Source of the DNA: Prorocentrum cordatum | Lineage: Eukaryota; Sar; Dinophyceae; Prorocentrales; Prorocentraceae | Direction: 5' to 3' | DNA: 64,000 nt | Assembly: GCA_963575745.1 (NCBI GenBank) | Contig: CAUYUJ010022537.1 | Coordinates: forward strand, 124,539 to 188,538 | Shown here: positions 11,322 through 21,529 of the stretch, piece after piece | Layout: each line of letters begins with the position of its first letter | How positions within the stretch are numbered: position 1 is the first letter of the stretch | Position numbers and translations under genes: made by a program | The notes under the pieces: model-generated | Databases searched by the model: none | Told to the model about the DNA's origin: nothing | What the model saw: the letters and a program-made list of their open reading frames with translations, nothing else

Positions 11322-11345
11322 CTTGAGCCAAACCTTGAGCCAAAA
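11322..11345 (-). other. Two tandem dinoflagellate spliced-leader relicts
   Basis: On the minus strand the sequence reads TTTTGGCTCAAG (11345-11334), then GTTTGGCTCAAG (11333-11322). Both match the 3' half of the dinoflagellate spliced leader, which ends CATTTTGGCTCAAG. Successive truncated leaders at the 5' end of a gene are the known mark of repeated trans-splicing and genomic re-insertion of processed cDNA in dinoflagellates. Here they cap LINE-A. Confidence 0.85.
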
Positions 11346-11499
11346 CGACGTTGCAGTAAACAATCCATCTGAGTTTCTCCTTCCCAGGGCCGTGCTATAT
11401 TTTTTTGTTCACGGCGGGATCTGCCTCATTGGAAGTTAACTGTCTGATAGTCCGCAATCGTGCTAAACTGCAACTCCTGGGAGTCCAGCGTCGCAGGTC

Positions 11500-11990
11500 A
11501 ACGTGAATCTTGCGTCCTGGCATTCGGAACCGTGCCAGAATACTATTTTTGGGATCGCACATCGCGAATCAATGCCGTTGGCAATTCCAGGGGCTTTGAC
11601 CATGCGAATCCTTGAAAGTGTTGTAACCCGTCAAAACGAATGGACACGGCGCTTAGGCGAGAACCATACTATACACATAACCACCTTTCACCTTCTGGTA
11701 AGTTTTGCAAACTTTGATAACGACTGTGCGCGGCGCTGAGACGAGGGCCACATTTTGAACGCCGCTCGCGCTCCATCTTTGAAACTGTTGCAATTGTTCA
11801 AGACGAGCTTACGTGGCGCAAAGGCAAGAGCCACATTTGACGCCCTCCATACGTGAAACTGTTGTAAATTTCAATATCCATGATTGTAATTGGTGAAGCC
11901 GTCTTAGACGAAACGCCTGGCCCGCCCTACTGCCACGCCTGGGGATTCGACGGGCAAGATTTGTTTGCCAGGAACAGGGACTGGGGGGGG
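11500..11990 (+). repeat. Composite repeat, degenerate copy
   Basis: In order: a module with GAACCGTGCCAGAA and CATGCGAATCCTTGAAAG (11500-11600); three or four degenerate 83-bp-type units (GCGCGGCGC..GACGAGGGCCACATTTTGAA) at 11640-11870; and the tail GACGAAACGCCTGGCCCGCC (11908-11990) leading straight into (GGA)n. The same order occurs at 21545-22690 and 52845-53950. Confidence 0.7.
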
Positions 11991-11994
11991 ATGT

Positions 11995-12245
11995 GGGGGA
12001 GGAGGAAGAGGAGGAGGAGGAGGAACAGGAGGAGGAGGAGGAGAACAAGGATGAGGAGGAGGAGGAGGAGGAGGAGGAGGAGGAGGAAGGGAGGAGGAGG
12101 AGGAAGAGGAATAGGAAATGAGGGAACATGAGGAGGAGGAGCAGGAGGAGGAGGAGGAGGAGGAGGAGGAAAAGGATGAGGCGGCGACGGAGGATGCGAC
12201 GGAGGAGGAGGAGGAGGAGGAGGAGGAGGAGGAGGAGGAGGAGGG
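11995..12245. repeat. (GGA)n polypurine microsatellite
   Basis: GGA/GAG triplets with sparse AAC, AAG and GACG interruptions. Poly-Glu, poly-Pro and poly-Ser ORFs here are artefacts. Confidence 0.95.
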
Positions 12246-12412
12246 TCCGTTGCCATTTTGGCTAAAGTGGGAACATGTCCCATCTGAGCGGGCAGCTCTG
12301 CTTTCGATCGATCCTGCGTGTCGAGCGCGGGCGGACATCTTCGTTTCTTGTCGCCCTCAGGCCCCTTCCATTTCTTGAGCACGGCGCTCTCAGTGGTTAG
12401 TCTTCTTGCCCC

Positions 12413-13465
12413 GTGGTTCACGTGGATCGTGGTGGTCGTTCTGTTTCTGTGGGCGCAGCAGCATCGACGCCTCCGCCCAAGGTCCAGCGAATTGATGGCA
12501 AGTCGAACAATGGAAAGGGCTTCTCGGAGGCAACACAGCACGTGCAGCATCCTTCGCGTGGTCATCAGCCTGTACACGCTGCTGCAGCCGCAGCTCCTCA
12601 GGACCGTGACGATCTCGATACCTTTGGCCTCAATCCTAGCGACCCCACGGACATCGAGTGTCTCCGCGCCTATGTGGACGTCACCAAGAACGAAGCCATG
12701 GCCTCCATCCAGAACATGCAGCGCGAGCTTGCCACCCTGTCCGAGACGTTCACCAAGCACTGCGCGAACTTGGAGCAGCATGTTGACTCCCGGATCGGCG
12801 CCGCTGAGCACCGCATCGACGCCCGCGACTCCAAGCTCGACGCCATGGCCACGGAGATTCGTGACCTGCAGGAGCTTCTCAAAGTGGTTGGCGCAGAGGA
12901 GCCCCCCGCGGTCGCGCCGTCGGCCGCATTCCATCGCAAGACTGACCCCGCCATCCTCGCCGTCCAGGCTGCCGCTCTTGTCAGTCGCGAAGCTGTGTGC
13001 GAAGGGCTCGCGGAGTGGTTGCCCGCCTCTCACTTCGACCCCGAGTCCTGGCAGGTCGTCGGGGATCCTGCGGGCACTCGCTTCACGGTTAAGGTCGAAG
13101 GGGCCCCTGGCTGGGCTGCTCGCGTGGTGGGACAGGCCCTCAGCAACGTCGAACTCGCGGGCGGCTCCTTCCGCCGCCTCTCCGCGTGCTCGGCCCAGCG
13201 CCAGAGCGTTGAGTTCTGCGCGTCGGGCGACGAGAACCTAGCCCAGATTCGCAGGGAACTCGACCTCTTCGCGGACAGGCGCGCGGGGGAGATCTCGTGC
13301 CAGTGGCGTGCCTTCCTCGAAGTTACCCCGAGGCAGAACGAGACCCCTGTCATCGAAAATGATCAGAAGGCCCTCGACGCCTTCAACCGTCCAAAACCCG
13401 AGCTTGTCGCTGGCGTCGAGCAGTTCTTCGCGCGGGGGGGTGAGTCTGAAGAGTGGTCTCTTTGA
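12413..13465 (+). CDS. LINE-B ORF1-like protein, start lost
   Basis: The frame opens after TAG at 12398-12400 and runs to TGA at 13463. No ATG occurs before about residue 95, so the start is lost or lies in an upstream segment. Residues about 85-160 form a strong heptad coiled coil (TKNEAMASIQNMQRELATL; AAEHRIDARDSKLDAMATEI). The C-terminal half has a compact globular pattern (FTVKVEGAPGWAARVVGQAL ... EISCQWRAFLEVTPRQ). This is the architecture of LINE ORF1 proteins. A 7-G run near 13434-13440 close to the end may mark an indel. The assignment rests on layout and the following endonuclease traces. Confidence 0.6.
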   Translation: MVHVDRGGRSVSVGAAASTPPPKVQRIDGKSNNGKGFSEATQHVQHPSRGHQPVHAAAAAAPQDRDDLDTFGLNPSDPTDIECLRAYVDVTKNEAMASIQNMQRELATLSETFTKHCANLEQHVDSRIGAAEHRIDARDSKLDAMATEIRDLQELLKVVGAEEPPAVAPSAAFHRKTDPAILAVQAAALVSREAVCEGLAEWLPASHFDPESWQVVGDPAGTRFTVKVEGAPGWAARVVGQALSNVELAGGSFRRLSACSAQRQSVEFCASGDENLAQIRRELDLFADRRAGEISCQWRAFLEVTPRQNETPVIENDQKALDAFNRPKPELVAGVEQFFARGGESEEWSL

Positions 13466-13585
13466 CGGCCTGTTCCGTTTGCTGAAGCTGCCGCCCCGTG
13501 CAGCTCGGCCCCCCCGGGATAGCGCCTCGCCGCGTGCAGCGCCGGGGCGCTGTTCCAGCGCCGCCCAGACATTCGAACCCGCAAG

Positions 13586-14700
13586 ATGAAGTACCTCCAC
13601 GGCCTCTTGGTTGGTCTGTTTGTTGTTGCTGTGCTAGGGTCCCATGTGTCTGTGGATGACGTGTGCGACTATCTCCACGTGGCAAGAACCTATTTTGAAT
13701 TCACGGCCTCGTTCGCTGGGCCCAGCGGCAGACAAGGTGGCGTCATCGCGTTTTTCCTGGGGATGTCCCTGTGGCCGTGCGCTTGTACTTCACGACTTCG
13801 GCCTCGCGGGGCCCCGGATCCAGTCGGCAAAAATCATCTTCAGCAGTGCGTTGAGCTTTCTCGGAGGTCTCCAGAGCGTTACTTCTTCGTCCTCGTTGGG
13901 GACTCCAATCTCTCGGAAGAAGCGCCCCGCCCTGTCTTGCCCCCGCCGTCTGCGGCCCATGTCCCGACTCGAGCTGAACGACGCCGCCAAGGAAGGTCTT
14001 CCCTGGAAGTCATTTCGTCCAGAAGTTTCTTGAGATCTCGGCGAATGAGGACGCGCGCTGCAGTGGGGCACGGCAGCGCGCATCTACGATGGATGGGATC
14101 ATCGTCTCGTCTAAGAGCTGGCAGATCACGTGGATGCATGTCTCGGCGAGTGTGCGGGGCCTTCCCGAGACGCTAGGGCAGCGGATCATCTCTGACCGTG
14201 CGCCGCTGCAGGCTGCCCTTTGCCATCGCCCTCCGCGGCCCCCCCCCCCTGCAGCCGACCCCGAAAGCCCTCTTCGAGCATTCCGATTCCAAGTTGTTTC
14301 TGGAAGAGTTCTGGGAGAAATTGAATTTGACGATGACGACGCCTTCGACGCGATTGCGATTAGTCAATATGGTAATGAGAGATGCTGCCGAGCATGCCCG
14401 GAACTCGATGTTCAAGGATGAGCCAAAAACGATGACGACGAAACTCATCCTCCTCCGCTCGACTGCACGTGCTGCGTGGCGCCCAGATCGGGTACTTGGC
14501 TCGCCGCCGCTCGGCTATGATCTTGCGCGAGAGCATTTCGTTGTGGACGTGGGGTCTCGTCGCGTCTCTCTCGTGCACATGGCATCTTCTGCTCTTGCCA
14601 TTGACGCCCTTCAGTCCGCTGATGCGGGTGGGGGGGGCGAGCGCCTGGCCAAGGGGGCGAGAGCACTCCGACGACTCGCGCGCGCAGGCAGAGGCGCGTA
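13586..14700 (+). pseudogene. LINE-B ORF2 remnant (endonuclease/linker pieces)
   Basis: Plus-strand frames 13586-14176 and 14198-14701 hold pieces that look like LINE endonuclease and post-endonuclease linker: FEFTASFAGPSGRQGG, YFFVLVGDSNLSEE, LFLEEFWEKLNLTMTTPS, RDAAEHARNSMFKDEPKTM. They are separated by frameshifts, and catalytic residues are not preserved. No RT motif follows. Confidence 0.45.
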
Positions 14701-14934
14701 AACGTCTTCGCTTGCTGGCAGGGCGCGGCAAGCTGTGGGCGCCCTTCGACCGCTCCGTCCAGTTGATTGGCCTGCGCGACGCTTGCAGCCGCAACTGCTC
14801 CTGGCAGCGGGGGCGCAGCCATGCCTCCCCTCGTGGGGTTCGATTTCGGTCAGGCCTTCCCCAGCTTGCCGCGCAGCTGGATCCTCAAAGTAACCAACTC
14901 CATGGTCCTGCCGCCGCTGCTCGAGCTTTTCGCG

Positions 14935-15440
14935 TCATGTCTTCTCTTCTTTGGGAGGTTACACATTGCGCAGTTGACGCCACTTTCGTGGGCTCCTGGG
15001 AGGCTCTGCGGACATGAAGGCAGCGTAGATCGTGATTTCTCTGGCAATGTGTTCATGTGTATGAAGCGTTCATACAGCTATTCGCCTCGCGCGGAGAAGG
15101 GGTTAGGTACGTCTCGGGTCATTGTAAGACGACTGTGCGCGGCGCTACGTGGAGACTAACATTTTGAAAGAGACCTTCCCTTCATGAGCGAAAATACTGC
15201 AAGCTGTTGAGACTGCTAGCCCGACGCTAAGTCGAGAACCAATTTTGAGAACGGCCCTCCTTCATCCGTGAATCTGGTGCGAACTGCTGAGACCATTCTG
15301 CGCGGCGCTGAGGCGAGAGCCACATCTTGAAAACGACCTGTGCTCCATCCGTGAAGGTGCTGCACACTTTTTAGACGAACGTGTGCGGCGCAACCGGGAT
15401 AACCACGTTTTGAGAACGACCCAGTCCATCCGTGGAGCGG
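14935..15440. repeat. Segmental duplication copy 1 with 83-bp-type units
   Basis: The 400 bp from about 14975 to 15385 (landmarks GACATGAAGGCAGCGTAGAT, GAAGCGTTCATACAGCTATT, then units with GTGCGCGGCGC and GAGAACC) are nearly identical to 16962-17360. Both copies follow a ~100-bp satellite unit. Confidence 0.85.
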
Positions 15441-15454
15441 TTGCAGACTTCAAG

Positions 15455-15585
15455 CTTCATGATCCTACAGGGTGGGGAAGCCTCATGCGAAACGCCTGCC
15501 CCGCCCTACGCACACGCTTGGGGTTGCGACGGGGAGGGGTTATTCCCAGCCCTCCTTTGTTGGGTTTTATTTTTGAATAGAGCAC
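15455..15585 (+). repeat. Composite-repeat tail
   Basis: Contains GCGAAACGCCTGCCCCGCCC and GGGGTTGCGACGGGGAGGGG, the tail module that elsewhere leads into (GGA)n. Here a pyrimidine-rich CCTCCTGCCTCC stretch follows instead. Confidence 0.55.
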
Positions 15586-15699
15586 TGTGGTCGAGTCCTC
15601 CCCTCCGCCTCCTCCAGCCTCCTGCCTCCTGCTTCCTGCCTCTGGTCTCCTCTTTCTTCCTCCTCCCTTCTTTCCTTCGTACTGCTTGCTCTGCAGCCC

Positions 15700-16985
15700 C
15701 GTTGTGACTCTGCCAAGTGCGAAACTGTCGCCACTCTCGTGGGCTCCTGGGAGGCCCAGCGGGGTGGAGTTGTAAACGCGCCCAGCCGAGACCTCGCGGC
15801 TCCCTGGGGGGCTGCGAGCAGCGCAGTTGTCGCCACTTTCTTGGGCTGCTGGGAGGCCCAGCGGAGTGGAGTTGCAAACACACCCAGCCGAGACCTCGCT
15901 GCTCCTTGGGGGGCTGCGAAGTGCGCAATTGTCGCCACGTTCCGTGGGTTCCTGGGAGGCCCAGCGGAGTGGAGTTGTAAACACACCCAGCCGTGCCCTT
16001 GCAGCTCCCCTGGGGGGCTGCGAAGTACGCAAGCTTCGCCACTTCCGTGTGTTCCTGGGAGGCCCAGCGGAGTGGAGTTGTAAACACACCCAGCCGAGGC
16101 CTTGCGGCTCCGTGCGGGGGTTGTGAAGTGCCCCCGCCATTGTCGCCACCCTCGTGGGCTCCTGGGAGGCTGGCCCAGCGGAGTTGAGTTGCAAACACAC
16201 CCAGCTGGCCCAGCTGTGCCCTTGCGGCTCTTTGGGGTTGCTGCGAATGACGCAATTGTCGCCACTTTCGTGGGTTCCTGGGAGGCCAAGCGCAGTGCAG
16301 GTGCAAACACAACCAGCCGCTGCGAACTGCGCAAGTGTCGCCACTTTCGTGGGCCCCTGGGAGGCCCAGCAGAGTAGAGTTCTAAACGCGCACGGCCGAG
16401 ACCTCTCGGCTCTGGGGTTGCTGCGAATGGCGCAATTGCCGCCACTTTCGAGGGCTCCTGGGAGGTCCAGCGGAGTCGGGGGCCACGCGGACCGAGACCG
16501 GACCTCTCTGCTCTTTGGGTGGCTGCCAACTGTGCAATTATCGCCACTTTCGTGGGCTCCTGGGAGGACCAGCGGAGTTGGGGGCCACGCAGATCCAGCC
16601 GAGACCTCGCTGCTCCTTGGGAGGTTACAAATTGCGCAGTTGACGCCACTTTCGTGGGCTCCTGGGAGGCACGGGGTCAGGGGCCACGCGGACCCAGACT
16701 GGACCTCGCTGCTCTCTGGGTGGCTGCGAATTGTGCAAGTGTCGCCACTTTCGTGGGCTCCTGGGAGGCACAGGGGGTCAGGGGCCACGCGGACCCAGAC
16801 GGGACCTCGCTGCTCCCTGGGTGGTTGCGAACTGCGCACTCGTCGCCACTTCGTGGGCTCCTGGGAGGTCCGGCGGAGTCGGGGGTCACGCGGATCCAGC
16901 CGAGGCCTCGCTTCTCCCTGGGAGGTTGCAAATTGCGCAGTTGACGCCACTTTCGTGGGCTGCTGGGAGGCACTGCGGACATGAA
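15700..16985. repeat. ~100-bp satellite array 1
   Basis: About 12 units with the core TGTCGCCACTTTCGTGGGCT, then CCTGGGAGGCCCAGCGGAGT, a GTAAACACACCCAGCCGAGAC segment and a GGCTGCGAACTGCGCAAT end. Spacing of the core is mostly 100-108 bp. Because many units are a multiple of 3 or nearly so, long minus-strand ORFs of repeated SQEPTKVATIA text appear; they are not genes. Confidence 0.9.
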
Positions 16986-17400
16986 GGCAGCGTAGATCGT
17001 GATTTATCTGGCAATGTGTTCATGTGTATGAAGCGTTCATACAGCTATTCGCCTCGTGCGGAGAAGGGGTTGGGTACGTCTCGGGTCATTGTAAGACGAC
17101 TGTGCGCGGCGCTACGTGGAGACTGACATTTTGAAAGAGGCCTTCCCTTCATGAGCGAAATTGCTGCAAGCTGTTGAGACTGCTATGCCCGACGCTAAGT
17201 CGAGAACCAGTTTTGAAAACGGCCCCCTGCATCCGTGAATCTGGTGCGAACTGTTGAGACTAATGTGCGCGGCGCTGAGGCGAGAGCCGCGCCTTGAAAA
17301 CGACCTGTGCTCCATCCGTGAAGGTGCTGCACACTTTTTAGACGAACGTGTGCGGCGAGACGGGGGGAGCCACATTTTGAGAACGGCCCCAACCGTCTTG
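16962..17400. repeat. Segmental duplication copy 2 with 83-bp-type units
   Basis: Near-identical to 14975-15385. It then continues differently: the composite tail seen at 15455 is missing, and the sequence rejoins the copy-1 continuation at the CACTGTGGTCGAGTCCTC block (15580 and 17427). Confidence 0.85.
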
Positions 17401-17559
17401 TTTTGGGTTCTCTTTTTTGAATAGAGCACTGTGGTCGAGTCCTCTCCTCCGCCTCCTCCTGCCTCCTGCCTCCTACTTTCTGCCTCCAGTCTCCTCTTTC
17501 TTCCTCCTCCCTTGTCTCCTTCGTACTGCTTGCTCTGCAGCCCCGTTGTGACTCTGCCA

Positions 17560-18430
17560 AGTGCGAAACTGTCGCCACTTTCGTGGGCTCCTGGGAGGCC
17601 CAGCGGAGTGGAGTTGTAAACGCGCCCAGCCGAGACCGCGCGGCTCCCTGGGGGGTTGCGAGCAGCGCAGTTGTCGCCACTTTCGTGGGCTGCTGGGAGG
17701 CCCAGCGGAGTGGGGTTGCAAACACACCCAGCCGAGCCCTTGAGCCCCCCCCTGGGGGGCTGCGAACTGCGCAATCGCCGCCACTTTCGTGGGCTTCTGA
17801 GAGGCCCAGCGCAGTGCAATTGTAAACATACCCAGCCGAATCCCCTCGGCTCACCTGGGGTTGTTGCGAATGGCGCAAGTGTCGCCACTTTTGTGGGCTT
17901 CTGGGAGGCCCAGCGCAGTGCGGTTGTAAGCGCATCCAGCCGAGACCTCGCGGCTCACCTGGGGGGCTGCGAACTGCGCAATTGTTGCCGCCACATTCGT
18001 GGGCTCCTGGGAGGCCTATCGCAGTCCAGTTGTAACACACATCCAGCCGAGACCTCGCGGCTCACCTGGGGGGCTGCGAACTGCGCAATTGCCGCCACAT
18101 TCGTGGGCTCCTGGGAGGCCTATCGCAGTCCAGTTGTAACACACATCCAGCCGAGACCTCGCGGCTCACCTGGGGGGCTGCGAACTGCGCAATTGCCGCC
18201 ACATTCGTGGGCTCCTGGGAGGCCTATCGCAGTCCAGTTGTAACACACATCCAGCCGAGACCTCGCGGCTCACCTGGGGGGCTGCGAACTGAGTCCTAGC
18301 GCAGTCCAGTTGTAACACACATTCAGCCGAGACCTCGCGGCTCACCTGGGGGTCTGCGAATTGCGCAATTGTCGTCACTTTCGTGGGCTCCTGGGAGGCC
18401 CAGCGGAGAGAAGTTGTAGACACGCCGAGT
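17560..18430. repeat. ~100-bp satellite array 2
   Basis: Same satellite as array 1. From 17990 to 18300 three units of about 99 bp are almost identical to each other (CCACATTCGTGGGCTCCTGG, GGCCTATCGCAGTCCAGTTG), indicating recent unequal exchange. Confidence 0.9.
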
Positions 18431-18544
18431 CCCCAGTCAAGACTTCTCGGCTCGTGTTGGGTTCTCGTTTTGAGAACAGCACTGCCTCCTCCTCCACCCC
18501 CCGTCCCCCCTGCCCCCTCCTCCTGCCTCCTCCTGCGCTGCTCC

Positions 18545-18785
18545 CTGGGTGAGTGGCTGCGATCGGCGCAACTGTCGCCGCTTTCGTGGGCTCCTGCGAG
18601 GCACGGCGGAGTCGGGGAGTAAACGGATCATTTGAGACCTCGCAGCTCCCTGGGGGATTACCAATTGTGCAGCTGTCGCGACTTTCGTGGACTCCTGGGG
18701 GACCCATCGGAGTCGGGGAGTAAACGGATCAGTGGAGACCTCGCTGCTGCCTGGGTGGCTGCGAACTGTGCATTGAGAGATTCCT
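18545..18785. repeat. ~100-bp satellite, short array 3
   Basis: Two units of the variant type with GGAGTCGGGGAGTAAACGGA in place of the GTAAACACACCC segment. Confidence 0.8.
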
Positions 18786-19240
18786 GCCAGCTACACGGGA
18801 CCCCCCAGGGAAGCGCAAAGTATCCCAATTGCACTATAAATAATACCATGCCGAAGTACGAGTACGGTCAGTGTGCCATGCAGAAGTACGAAATACAGAA
18901 GTTCAGACATCCGAGACGTGAGGAGAGTGTGTGAGATATATGTTGTCATATGTTTTGCACTCATGGTACTGTTTCATACTCGTTCGTACCTTGTTAGTCT
19001 TTTTGGTACTTGGTCATACTTTCTTCATATGTCGTTGTACTTTGGATGTGTGTTCGCACTTTTTTCGTATTTGTTTCGTACCCGTATTTCCGCATTGCAT
19101 TTTTTACACCTGCGTTTCGCGGATTTCGCCTTGCTCGTTCTGCCGATCTGTATTTATTCGTGCTATCGTGTCATACGCGTACTTGCATTTTTTCGTGACT
19201 TTGCCAAGATCGAGGATATCCCGGTCTAGCCGGCTTCGGA
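18786..19240. other. AT-richer spacer with degenerate GTAC-centred repeats
   Basis: This block breaks the satellite and is far more AT-rich than its surroundings. It repeats short words such as TTCGTAC, GTACTT and TCATAC at roughly 10-15-bp spacing. Frames across it are hydrophobic but have no recognisable motif. Confidence 0.6.
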
Positions 19241-19244
19241 TCTC

Positions 19245-20585
19245 ATACATTGTGCGATTGTCGCCATTTTCGTGGATTCCTGGGGGGCACAGCGGAGTCG
19301 GGGAGTTAACGGATCATTTGAGATCTCGCTGCTTCTTGTGTGTCTGCGAATTGGTCGCCATTTTCGTGGGCTCCTGGGAGGCACGGCGGAGTCGGGGAGT
19401 AAACGGATCATTTGAGACCTCGCAGCTCCCTGGGGGTCTGCCAATTGTGCAGCTATCGCCACTTTCGTGGGTTCCTGGGAGGCACGGCGGAGTCGCGGAG
19501 TAAACGGATCATTTGAGATCTCGCCGCTTCTTGTGTGTCTGCGAATTGGTCGCCACTTTCGTGGGCTCCTGGGAGGCACGGCGGAGTCGGGGAGTAAACG
19601 GATCATTTGAGATCTCGCGGCTCCCTGGGGGACTGCCAACTGCGCAGTTGTCGCCACTTTCGTGGGTTCCTTGGAGGCACGGCGGAGTTGAGGAGTAAAC
19701 GGATCATTTGAGACCTCGCCGTTTCTTGTGTGTCTGCGACTTGGTAGCCATTTTCGTGGTTTCCTGGGAGGCACGGCGGAGTCGGGGAGAACGGATAATT
19801 TGAGACCTCGTGGCTCCCTGGGGGATTGCCAACTGTGCAATTATCGCCACTTTCGTGGGTTCCTGGGAGGCACGGCGGAGTCGGGGAGTAAACGGATCAT
19901 TTGAGACCTCGCTGCTCCTTGGGTGGCTGCGAACTGTGCAAGTGCCGCCATTTTCGTGGGCTCTTGGGAGGCACGGCGGAGTCGGGGAGTAATGGATCAT
20001 TTGAGACCTCCCTGGGTGGTTGCGAACTGTGCAGGTGTCGCCATTTTCGTGGGTTCCTGGGAGGCACGGCGGAGTCGGGTATTAAACGAAGCATTTGTGA
20101 CCTTGCAGCTCCCTGGGTGGCTTTGAATTTCGCAACTGTCACCGCTTTCATGGTCTCCTGGGGGAACGGCGGGGTCGGGGAGAACACGGACCCAGCCGAG
20201 ACCTCGCAGCTTTTTGGGCGGCTGCGAGCTGCTCAACTGTCGCCACTTTCGTGGGCTCCTGGGAGGCACGGCGGAGTCGGGGAGTAGACGGACCCATTTG
20301 ACACCTCGCTGCTCCGTGGGTGGCTGCCAACCGAGCAGCTGTGGCCACTTTCTTGGGCTCCTGGGAGGCACGGCGCAGTCGGGGAGCAGACGGATCCTTT
20401 TGAGACCTCGCAGCGCCCCGGGTGGCTGCGCACCGTCCAACCGTCGCCATTTCCGTTGGGCGCCTGGGAGGTCCACCGGGGTCGGAGAGGCCACGCGCGC
20501 TCGGACGAGACCTCGCTGCTCCCCAGGGGGGCTGCGAACTTCGCAGCCGTCACCACTCTCCTGAGTTCCTGCGAGGCTCGGCGAG
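19245..20585. repeat. ~97-bp satellite array 4
   Basis: About 13 units at 92-108-bp spacing. The core is TCGCCACTTTCGTGGG, then CTCCTGGGAGGCACGGCGGA, GTCGGGGAGTAAACGGATCA and TTTGAGACCTCGC. Confidence 0.9.
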
Positions 20586-20594
20586 GTCTCACCC

Positions 20595-20742
20595 ACCAAA
20601 CCACCCCAACCCAACCCGAAGGCCTCAATTTGCCCGCCATTTCCAGTGGGGGGGGTCGGGGAACACTGAGAAAACACACATGGAACCCGTCCCCCCCCCG
20701 ACCCGAAATTCGGGTCTTCGGGTTGGGTTGGGGTGGTCTGGT
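20595..20742. mobile_element. 148-bp MITE/foldback element, copy 1
   Basis: The ends are inverted repeats: it begins ACCAAACCACCCCAACCCAA and ends with the complement, TTGGGTTGGGGTGGTCTGGT, one mismatch over 27 bp. An inner palindrome (CCCGAAATTCGGG) lies near the right end. A second copy of exactly the same length is at 26925-27072. No coding capacity. A clear target-site duplication was not seen. Confidence 0.8.
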
Positions 20743-20759
20743 ATGTAGTCAAGGTCGGG

Positions 20760-21375
20760 GGGCCGCGCGCATCCAGCCGAGGCCTCGTAGCTCCCTCGGT
20801 GGCTGCGAGCTGCGCAACGGACTCCAGTGGGCTCCCGGGGGGTGCAGCGGAGTCGGGGGCCACGGGCACCCGGATGAGACCTCGCTGCTCCCCGGGTGGC
20901 CGTGATCAGCGTAACCGTCGCCACTTCAGTGATCTCCTGGGAGGTCTGGCGGGGTCGGGGGCCGCACGCAGCCAGCCGAGACCGCCGAGACCTCGCTGCT
21001 CCGTGGTGCGTTGTGAGCTGTGCAATTGGCGCCACCTTCGTGGGCGCCTGGGAGGTCCAGCGGGGTGGGGGGCCGCGCGCACCCAGACGAGGCCTCGCAG
21101 CTCCCCGGCGGGCCGCGAACTGTGCAACTGTCGCCACTTTCGTGGGCTCCTGGGAGGTCCAGCGGAGTCGGGGGCCATGCGCACCCATATGAGACCTCGC
21201 TTCTCCTTGGAATTCTGCGACAAGCGCAATTGGCGCCGCTTTCGTGGGCTCCTGGGAGGTCCAACGGAGTCGGGGACCACGCGGATCCAGCCGAGACCTC
21301 GCGGCTCCCTGGGAGGCTGCGAAGTGCTCAATTGGTCGCCCATTTCTTAGGCTCGTGGGAGGCACGGCGGAGGTG
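20760..21375. repeat. ~100-bp satellite array 5
   Basis: Six units with the core GTCGCCACTTTCGTGGGCTC, GGAGGTCCAGCGGAGTCGGG and CCGAGACCTCGC. The array was split from array 4 by MITE copy 1. Confidence 0.9.
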
Positions 21376-21529
21376 ATGGCAGCGCAGATTGTGCGTGTAT
21401 GGCTATGTGTTCTGTCATGTGGAGCGTACAGGCAACTATTCGCCTCGCGTGGAGAACCGCATGGGTATGTCCCGGATAGTTTATAAGGAAAAGGGGTGGT
21501 GGAGGAGGAGGAGGGTGGGCGGGGACGGG

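Larger units (their letters stand above)
7097..11345 (-). mobile_element. LINE-A: non-LTR retrotransposon, nearly full length
   Basis: In minus-strand order it has truncated spliced-leader relicts (11345-11322), a short leader, ORF1 (11232-10126), an in-frame UAG, then ORF2 with an apurinic-type endonuclease, a reverse transcriptase and a C-terminal region ending at 7097. The organisation is that of a two-ORF LINE with an RRM-type ORF1. It sits inside intron 2 of the carrier gene, antisense to it. ORF2 has one frameshift and one in-frame TGA, so this copy is dead. Target-site duplications were not identified. Confidence 0.9.
12401..14830 (+). mobile_element. LINE-B: decayed non-LTR retrotransposon, 3' truncated
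   Basis: An ORF1-type reading frame (12413-13465) is followed by broken frames with weak endonuclease traces: GGVIAFF near 13740, and FVLVGDSNLSEE near 13885 in the position of the usual GDFN motif. A linker-like segment follows (14282-14450). No reverse transcriptase is left. The element fades out near 14830, where the ~100-bp satellite begins. It lies in carrier intron 2, in sense orientation. ORF1 differs from LINE-A and LINE-C, so this is a third family. Confidence 0.6.

Noticed and set aside
15457-16950. 497-codon minus ORF with repeated SQEPTKVATIA-like text
   Set aside because: Produced by the ~100-bp satellite period. Repeated text follows the satellite units, other frames are open too, and there is no start context or domain.
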